Assembly (NCBI GenBank): GCA_025350445.1
Contig: JANXXV010001030.1
Location: forward strand, 1-5,505
DNA: 5,505 nucleotides
Source of the DNA: Bryobacteraceae bacterium
Lineage (GTDB): Bacteria; Acidobacteriota; Terriglobia; Bryobacterales; Bryobacteraceae
Direction of reading: 5' to 3'
The notes under the pieces are model-generated. The model was not told the origin of the DNA. It saw only the letters and a program-made list of their open reading frames with translations, and ran no database searches. Positions 1-5,505 of the stretch are shown here, in pieces; position 1 is the first letter of the stretch; every line of letters begins with the position of its first letter. A program made the translations under genes and the position numbers.

Positions 1-1280
1 CCACGCGTCGTATTTCCACGCATTCGCGAGGTGAGCGCTGGCGGCTCGACCGCGCCTCCGTTGCCTGAACTAGCGGATGGCGGGTCCGGCTGTCCGCGCA
101 TTCCACCGCCATTCGCGATTGACCCCGGCGACGGTGACGACGGCGGTGGTACCGAGCCTCCTCCACCAGATGAACCCGATCCCACTGATCCGACGCCCGC
201 GACCGCTGTTGTCGTGCTGGAGGCCGCACCGCCAGCGCTCACGGCTGATCCGGTGCCCGCTGCTGCACTGCCTCCTCCTGCCAATGCGCTCACTCCGGCG
301 ACTGCGGCACCACCCACTGCTAGCGCGGCACCCCCGACAACGGCAGCGGTCGCCACGAGATCGCCGCCAGTCAAAGCAGGAGATCCACCGATCACTGCCG
401 CGAATAGTTTCGGAATCTGCCAGCAGCACATCATGAAGATGAGCGACCCGCCCATCACGTCGAAGGCCGTCATCACTGGACGCGCGGACGCTGCGATGGA
501 CTGCGCCTCATCGATCCAGCCAAGGCTCAGACCGAATCCGGCGGAGATCAGGCAGTACAGCAGCAGAATCTTGATGCCGATGGAAACTGCAAGGCCGATG
601 TATCGCTCCGTGTACGGTGCCGTCCATCGACTGCCACCGAAACCGAGAAAAATAAAACCAACCGAAACGACAAGGTAGCTTTCGACCAGAGTGACAATGA
701 AGTTGATCGTGATGAACGTGTAAGAAATAACAATTATCAGGGCTGCAAACGCGAGCGCCAACGACGCGCCGGGGTTACTGAAGAAATTCGAGGTACTTGC
801 GCCATCCAGTAGTGCGCCAGCTAGCGAAAGCCCTTGTATGAAAACACCACTCGGGGACAACGCGCCGAGTCCGGCTGCATTTTGACCAATTTGTGTGAAG
901 CTCTCGATGATCGCAGGAATCCAGATGCGGCCATTCAGAAGCAGAGCGTAGAATGCTCCAATCCACATCAGTTTTCGGACCAGAGCCGAGGTCCAGCTCT
1001 GGAGGTCGCTCTTTGCCAGCAGCATGACGGCGGCACTCCACGCGAACTCGATGATGGCGAGAATCCCGAAGAGCGAATTCGCATACACCCAGACGTTGGT
1101 CGTCCACAGAATTCGTTGGTCGCGGAACTGATCCACGATCTGACTTGGGACGGTGCTGTTGAAGCCCGGCCCTGGTTGCGCCCAGACCACTTGGTTGAAA
1201 AGAGTAACAATGGCGGCGATTGCTAGCCACCGAAGGGCCGCTGCCCTGCAAATCAACGATTTGGGAAGTATCTCAAACAC
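1..1280 (-). CDS. trbL: TrbL-type conjugative transfer membrane protein (3' end beyond window)
   Basis: TrbL is the polytopic inner-membrane subunit (VirB6 counterpart) of P-type conjugative type IV secretion systems. The frame opens with GTG at 1280, preceded by a strong AGGAGAGG Shine-Dalgarno. No in-frame ATG lies between that GTG and the upstream stop at 1353-1355. About 426 residues are visible and no stop is reached before position 1. Residues 13-34 look like a signal peptide ending VVWA/QPGPG. Hydrophobic segments fall near residues 66-88, 104-125, 172-215 (probably two helices), 229-250 and 275-297. The stretch VGFIFLGFGGSRWT (207-220), followed by APYTERYIGLAVSIGIKI, is the most family-typical part and the basis of the call. 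After residue 300 the chain is a low-complexity Gly/Ala/Ser then Pro/Ser/Gly tail, usual in TrbL. A small gene lies just upstream, but trbJ is not seen there. Confidence 0.88.
   Translation of the reverse strand, partial: MFEILPKSLICRAAALRWLAIAAIVTLFNQVVWAQPGPGFNSTVPSQIVDQFRDQRILWTTNVWVYANSLFGILAIIEFAWSAAVMLLAKSDLQSWTSALVRKLMWIGAFYALLLNGRIWIPAIIESFTQIGQNAAGLGALSPSGVFIQGLSLAGALLDGASTSNFFSNPGASLALAFAALIIVISYTFITINFIVTLVESYLVVSVGFIFLGFGGSRWTAPYTERYIGLAVSIGIKILLLYCLISAGFGLSLGWIDEAQSIAASARPVMTAFDVMGGSLIFMMCCWQIPKLFAAVIGGSPALTGGDLVATAAVVGGAALAVGGAAVAGVSALAGGGSAAAGTGSAVSAGGAASSTTTAVAGVGSVGSGSSGGGGSVPPPSSPSPGSIANGGGMRGQPDPPSASSGNGGAVEPPALTSRMRGNTTR
31..242. repeat. 14-bp perfect inverted repeat inside the trbL tail
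   Basis: GTGAGCGCTGGCGG at 31-44 is exactly matched in reverse complement by CCGCCAGCGCTCAC at 229-242, with 184 bases between the arms. Both copies lie in the repetitive Gly/Ala/Ser/Pro tail of TrbL, where they encode different residues (PPALT and VSAGG). It may be a by-product of biased low-complexity sequence; no function is implied. Confidence 0.4.
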
Positions 1281-1287
1281 GACACAC

Positions 1288-1297
1288 CTCTCCTGTT
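1288..1297 (-). promoter_or_regulatory. Ribosome binding site deciding the trbL GTG start
   Basis: On the minus strand the sequence before the GTG at 1280 reads AACAGGAGAGGTGTGTC. The purine-rich AGGAGAGG core lies roughly 7-9 bases ahead of the GTG. This supports the non-ATG start, since no in-frame ATG exists upstream before a stop and the next in-frame ATG is deep inside the first membrane region. Confidence 0.6.
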
Positions 1298-1352
1298 CAC
1301 CTTGGCGGTGCGGTTTACTTTGTGGATCTTGGTCTTGCTGAAACCCGGGACT

Positions 1353-1598
1353 CTACTTGAGACCGGGCAAGTATGTTTTGTCGTCGCCGGTCACGGGACC
1401 AGAGCGCCAGAAGGCAATTTCGCGGGCGGCGGCGCATAACCGCCCCTCAGTGGACTCAGCCCATTGCGCCGTCGCATTCAGCCGCACCGGCTTGCACATT
1501 TCGTCCGCCCGATAGGCCACGTCTTTGTGCTTGCCGAGCCACTCTCGCATTCCGTCCTTTGAAACGGCTGTCAGAGTTCCTGAACCGGCCTGCTCCAC
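1353..1598 (-). CDS. Small uncharacterised protein upstream of trbL, probably N-terminally truncated
   Basis: An 81-residue frame from GTG at 1598 to TAG at 1353, same strand as trbL and 72 bp upstream of it. I do not recognise a named family. It has two cysteines in a predicted helical body (DEMCKPVRLNATAQW, then STEGRLCAAAREIAFW) and ends in a short basic tail. This size and position fit the small exported or lipoprotein-like genes often found between trbJ and trbL (TrbK/EexN type), but no signal peptide or lipobox is present. The start is uncertain: GTG 1598 has no well-spaced Shine-Dalgarno, while ATG 1550 (65 residues) follows AAAGGA at about four bases. Protein-like sequence (GFLRYWPTSSPIVEK) continues in frame upstream of 1598 with no ATG, until a TGA that overlaps the end of the flavin reductase remnant. 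I infer that the native N-terminus has been lost. Confidence 0.5.
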   Translation of the reverse strand: MEQAGSGTLTAVSKDGMREWLGKHKDVAYRADEMCKPVRLNATAQWAESTEGRLCAAAREIAFWRSGPVTGDDKTYLPGLK

Positions 1599-1665
1599 CT
1601 TCTCAACGATGGGACTGCTGGTAGGCCAGTAGCGAAGGAAACCGCGGTGTGAGCTGCGCCCCTGC

Positions 1666-2201
1666 TTATTTCATTCTGGAAGACAACTTGATGATCTCGC
1701 CGTCCACCACAAACACGCCCTTGCCTTGATGGTGAATGGTGCGGGGATGTTTTTGTGAACGGTTGATCCGGGCCCCCACCCCTCAAGAACAAAGACGCCG
1801 TATTTGTTTACCAGCGTAGTATTGACGACCTTGCATTCGAGATTGGCGTAACACCCGTCGACAAGCGGCACCCGCGCATGGGCGGCTTTAGCGGGCGTAA
1901 GGCCGAACTCTTTTAATTTATCGACAGTTCGCCCGGAGCTGTTACCGTATGCCACGACTTTCTTCCCAAGTTCCACGGTCGGTATGTTGATCACGCATTC
2001 TTTGGTCTTCCTCACGATGTCGAATGTGTAGTCGCGGTTGCTGATCACGCAAGCCAAAATCGGCGGCTCAAAATCGATCGTCATCTGCCATGACATTGTC
2101 ATGATATTCGCCTGTGGGCCGATCATGGTCGAGACCAGTACGACCGGCCCCGGCTCGATCAGGCGATAAACCTGAGATAAGCGCAAGGATGTTTTCGCCA
2201 T
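1666..2201 (-). pseudogene. Flavin reductase-like FMN-binding protein, broken by a one-base frameshift
   Basis: Belongs to the flavin reductase-like domain family (COG1853/DIM6-NTAB type), FMN-binding split-barrel proteins that reduce or bind flavin using NAD(P)H. ATG at 2201 begins MAKTSLRLSQVYRL. Family features include PGPVVLVSTMIG (17-28), NIMTMSWQMTIDFEPPILACVI (32-53) and ECVINIP (68-74). The homology stays in frame to VFVLE (residue 140, near 1782). From there it continues one frame over as ARINRSQKHPRTIHHQGKG, then VFVVDGEIIKLSSRMK, ending at TAA 1666-1668. Restoring one G in the run at 1773-1782 gives a smooth 178-residue protein of normal family length. Without it, the original frame runs to TGA at 1671 as 176 residues with an unrelated C-terminus. 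The gene starts 5 bp after the nitroreductase stop, with a weak GGA as ribosome site, so it is probably translationally coupled. It could be a true pseudogene or a homopolymer sequencing error. Confidence 0.78.
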
Positions 2202-2206
2202 GAGTA

Positions 2207-2812
2207 TCAGTTCCAGGTGAGAATTTCCGGCTGCTTGCGAGGTACGGGCGGCGTAACGCCGGTGGGCACGCCGGCAATGATCGGGGCAAAGGCCGTCATT
2301 TCGGCGGGGATGCCAAGTTCTTTTTTCCACTGCGGCGTATTCAACGCCGTGACCGCAAGGCCGATGACGCAAGTGCCAAGCCCATTCGCGCAGGCGGCAA
2401 GTATCAGGTTTTCAGCCGCCAGCCGGCAGTCTGAGACGACGAACGGCCCTAACGGCTTTCCACAGATAACGATCAGCGTTCCGGCGTTAAAGAAGGCATT
2501 GAATTCCGGAGCCGTGAAGCGATCGGACGTATGGCTTCCCCCCGGAGGATGAATGGGATCCGTTCCACGGGTCAGGAGCTCTTTCACGCTATCCGACAGG
2601 CAATTCAGGATGTTCTTATCCTGAATGACGGCAAATGCCCATGGCTCCTCATGCACGGCGGTGGGAGCGTGGACAGCGGCATCAAGCAGTGTACGGATCA
2701 TGTCCTCCCCGATCTTTTGAGGCGCATAATCGCGCACGGAGCGGCGATGATAGATGGCATCCATTGCGCTCATCACGGTTTCGGATGGTGTCGTTTTCCG
2801 CTGGTTGGTCAT
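2207..2812 (-). CDS. Nitroreductase family protein (FMN-dependent oxidoreductase)
   Basis: Nitroreductase-fold flavoprotein, expected to be a cytosolic FMN-containing homodimer that uses NAD(P)H to reduce nitroaromatics, quinones or similar acceptors; the physiological substrate is unknown. Counting from the upstream ATG (2818), the FMN-phosphate motif YHRRSVRDY lies at residues 23-31, HAPTAVHEEPWAF at 50-62, the family core RLAAENLILAACANGLGT at 132-149 and the C-terminal PRKQPEILTW at 193-202. The total of 201-203 residues is typical. Two in-frame ATGs compete. The one at 2812 (MTNQRKT) sits about 8 bases after AAAAGGA, whereas the one at 2818 is only 3 bases from it, so I chose 2812. The flavin reductase-like gene follows after 5 bp, suggesting a bicistronic unit. 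A Glu-Pro-Trp after the HAPTAVH segment and a central stretch around 85-105 (TDPIHPPGGSHTSDRF) mark a small nitroreductase subgroup rather than classical NfsA/NfsB. Confidence 0.9.
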   Translation of the reverse strand: MTNQRKTTPSETVMSAMDAIYHRRSVRDYAPQKIGEDMIRTLLDAAVHAPTAVHEEPWAFAVIQDKNILNCLSDSVKELLTRGTDPIHPPGGSHTSDRFTAPEFNAFFNAGTLIVICGKPLGPFVVSDCRLAAENLILAACANGLGTCVIGLAVTALNTPQWKKELGIPAEMTAFAPIIAGVPTGVTPPVPRKQPEILTWN

Positions 2813-2818
2813 ATTCAT

Positions 2819-3264
2819 TTTCCTTTTATGCTGCTTGCTTGGTTAAACAGGTCCCGCTTCCAGTATCCAAATGTTATCGCCGGGACGTCACCGTCGCGGA
2901 TCATGAAGGCGGCGGCCAAGAGCAATTCCCCCACCCAACAGGACAGGCCGTTGATTTTGTGGCCATTCCCATTCGTAGAGGTGAGCCGACATTGCCATCG
3001 ACATTCAACTGCATCTGTTGGGCCAAACCATAACGTGAGCTACATGCAGAAGAGTTGCTCGGCGTCGGGCCCGAGTCCTGCATGGCGATATCAAGATGTC
3101 ATCTCATGAAAATGGCCGATGAGTACGGACAGTGTCCGGTGCACAAGCCCGCATCGGTTGGACTTCCCGTCATCAAGTAGATGTAGCTATGCTCAGCGGG
3201 GAGATTTCTCCCTTGGTTCCTCACACTGCCGGGTCAGCAGGGTGAAAAGGTGGCGCGCCAGACG
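2819..3264. other. Gene-poor spacer, probably eroded sequence
   Basis: No intact gene is convincing here. On the minus strand a 74-codon open frame without ATG runs from 3039 to TGA 2815-2817. It ends KRDLFNQASSIKGK and its stop overlaps the nitroreductase ATG at 2818 as ATGA, so it may be the tail of a lost upstream gene. A short minus-strand frame around 3115-3240 (containing HSYIYLMTGSPTDAG) and a 24-codon plus-strand frame at 3106-3180 are too short to judge. A perfect 6-bp inverted repeat, GGGAGA/TCTCCC with a 2-base centre, lies at 3199-3212; it has no T-run and is not a typical terminator. No tRNA or insertion-sequence end was seen. Confidence 0.4.
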
Positions 3265-3720
3265 CTACTTCTTCGGCATGACCAAGAAATCTTCGAAGTA
3301 ACTCGTGCTATCGGTCTTCGATCGGAGCCCAATCTTGCCGGCGGCGGGTGGCCGGAGCACCGGATTGTTTGCGGGCGACAAATCCGGATTCGGTACGCCC
3401 TTTGCGGCCGCTGGTTCAGTACCGGGCGTGTACTCAAGCGCCAGGCTTTCGTCCAGCCACGCCTTGAAGTTCGTGCCATGCGCTGCGGTCCAGCGGGAAC
3501 GGTTTGGAACGATCGCTGAATCGGATCGGCCGCCGGATGCCGTTGTGGAATTCCCATAAGGCGGCGTTGTTCTCGGTATCGTTGTAGCGGATCGCCAACA
3601 GGTCGCCGTTCGGTTTGACGTTGAAGAGGATTCCGGAACACCGGTCAGACTCTCCGCCAACTTCACGCTGATGGTGCCGTCGGAGAAGTTGTTCACGTCC
3701 TGCCTGAAACCTACACTGGT
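3265..3720 (-). pseudogene. Remnant of a LamG/DUF1080-like (concanavalin-fold) protein
   Basis: The C-terminal part of a beta-sandwich protein resembling the LamG-like/3-keto-disaccharide hydrolase (DUF1080) group, usually exported proteins acting on or binding carbohydrates. Three pieces in two frames give one coherent order. VNNFSDGTISVK (ending near 3661) is in one frame. GGESDRCSGILFNVKPNG, then LLAIRYNDTENNAALWEFHNG, RFSDRSKPFPLD and WHEL (about 3658-3470) are in a second. TNFKAWLDESLALEYTPG (from 3474) and GKIGLRSKTDSTSYFEDFLV are back in the first, ending at TAG 3265-3267. Both frame changes coincide with residues expected by the family but missing (a few after SVK, about six before TNFKAW), so small deletions are likelier than sequencing errors. 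The N-terminal half and any signal peptide are absent: homology stops just before the divergent rsmG start. Family assignment is from remembered motif pattern and is moderate. Confidence 0.7.
3689..3717 (+). promoter_or_regulatory. Candidate sigma70-type promoter for rsmG
   Basis: TTGTTC (3689-3694) is followed after 17 bases by TACACT (3712-3717). The match is 3 of 6 and 4 of 6 to the consensus hexamers at ideal spacing. Transcription would begin near 3724, giving a leader of about 30 nt before the rsmG start. It lies inside the LamG remnant, meaning rsmG would be driven from decayed coding sequence. The hexamer match is modest, and the promoter could equally lie elsewhere. Confidence 0.25.
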
Positions 3721-3755
3721 CCAACTGTTCACAACACAAGTGCAATCATGAGGTG

Positions 3756-5505
<1,750 letters not shown>

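Noticed and set aside
31..678. 215-codon plus-strand frame rich in Pro/Ala/Thr, and minus/plus frames of 119 codons at 70-436
   Set aside because: They are shadows of the minus-strand trbL Gly/Ala/Ser-rich tail, whose biased composition removes stops from other frames. The trbL frame has recognisable family motifs and membrane segments; these do not.
775..1251. Minus-strand 158-codon frame and plus-strand 130-codon frame (834-1226)
   Set aside because: Both overlap the membrane-segment part of trbL, are rich in Arg/His/Ser with no coherent domain, and have no ribosome site to favour them over trbL.
2202..2372. Possible longer flavin reductase starting at 2372
   Set aside because: The extra 57 residues come from reading the nitroreductase 3' end out of frame. 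Family similarity begins at MAKTSLRL (2201), right after the nitroreductase stop.
2217..3109. Plus-strand frames of 111, 192 and 132 codons across the nitroreductase and the spacer
   Set aside because: Mostly antisense to the well-supported nitroreductase; no recognisable motifs in their translations.
3106..3180. 24-codon plus-strand frame with a QCPVHKP motif vaguely like the start of catalase-peroxidase
   Set aside because: Far too short, stops at TAG immediately after, and no further KatG-like sequence follows in any frame.
3196..3225. GGGAGA/TCTCCC hairpin as a rho-independent terminator for the LamG remnant
   Set aside because: The stem is only 6 bp with a 2-base loop, and no T-run follows on either strand. 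It could be part of a dispersed repeat, but only one copy is in the window.

Overview
The window appears to come from a moderately GC-rich bacterial chromosome. My best guess is Acidobacteriota or a similar soil/sediment lineage. That rests on a TrbL-type conjugation protein with a Gly/Ala/Ser-rich tail, a decayed LamG/DUF1080-like protein, and a mixed housekeeping/mobile layout. It is inference, because no rRNA or other phylogenetic marker was compared.

Layout. Positions 1-1280 (minus strand) hold most of a trbL gene, whose 3' end runs off the left edge. Directly upstream of it on the same strand (1353-1598) is a small uncharacterised gene that looks N-terminally clipped. Positions 1666-2812 (minus) hold a two-gene redox pair: a nitroreductase-family flavoprotein, then a flavin reductase-like FMN-binding protein. 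The second gene is broken by an apparent single-base frameshift in a G-rich run. About 440 bp (2819-3264) follow with no convincing intact gene. Positions 3265-3720 (minus) carry the C-terminal remnant of a LamG-like carbohydrate-binding/hydrolase-fold protein that needs two frame changes to read through. The right third is housekeeping: rsmG (plus strand, 16S rRNA m7G527 methyltransferase) and argG (minus strand, argininosuccinate synthase, 5' end off the right edge). These two converge tail to tail and share a CTAG at their stop codons.

How the parts relate. rsmG and argG look intact and canonical. Between them and the conjugation genes lies a strip of damaged sequence: the LamG remnant, an empty spacer, the frameshifted flavin reductase and the clipped small trb-adjacent gene. 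The usual upstream trb neighbours such as trbJ and trbE are missing. This looks like the eroding flank of an integrated conjugative element or plasmid-derived segment beside core genes. I found no tRNA, integrase, insertion-sequence ends, CRISPR array or riboswitch, and nothing I can defend as a new biological system.
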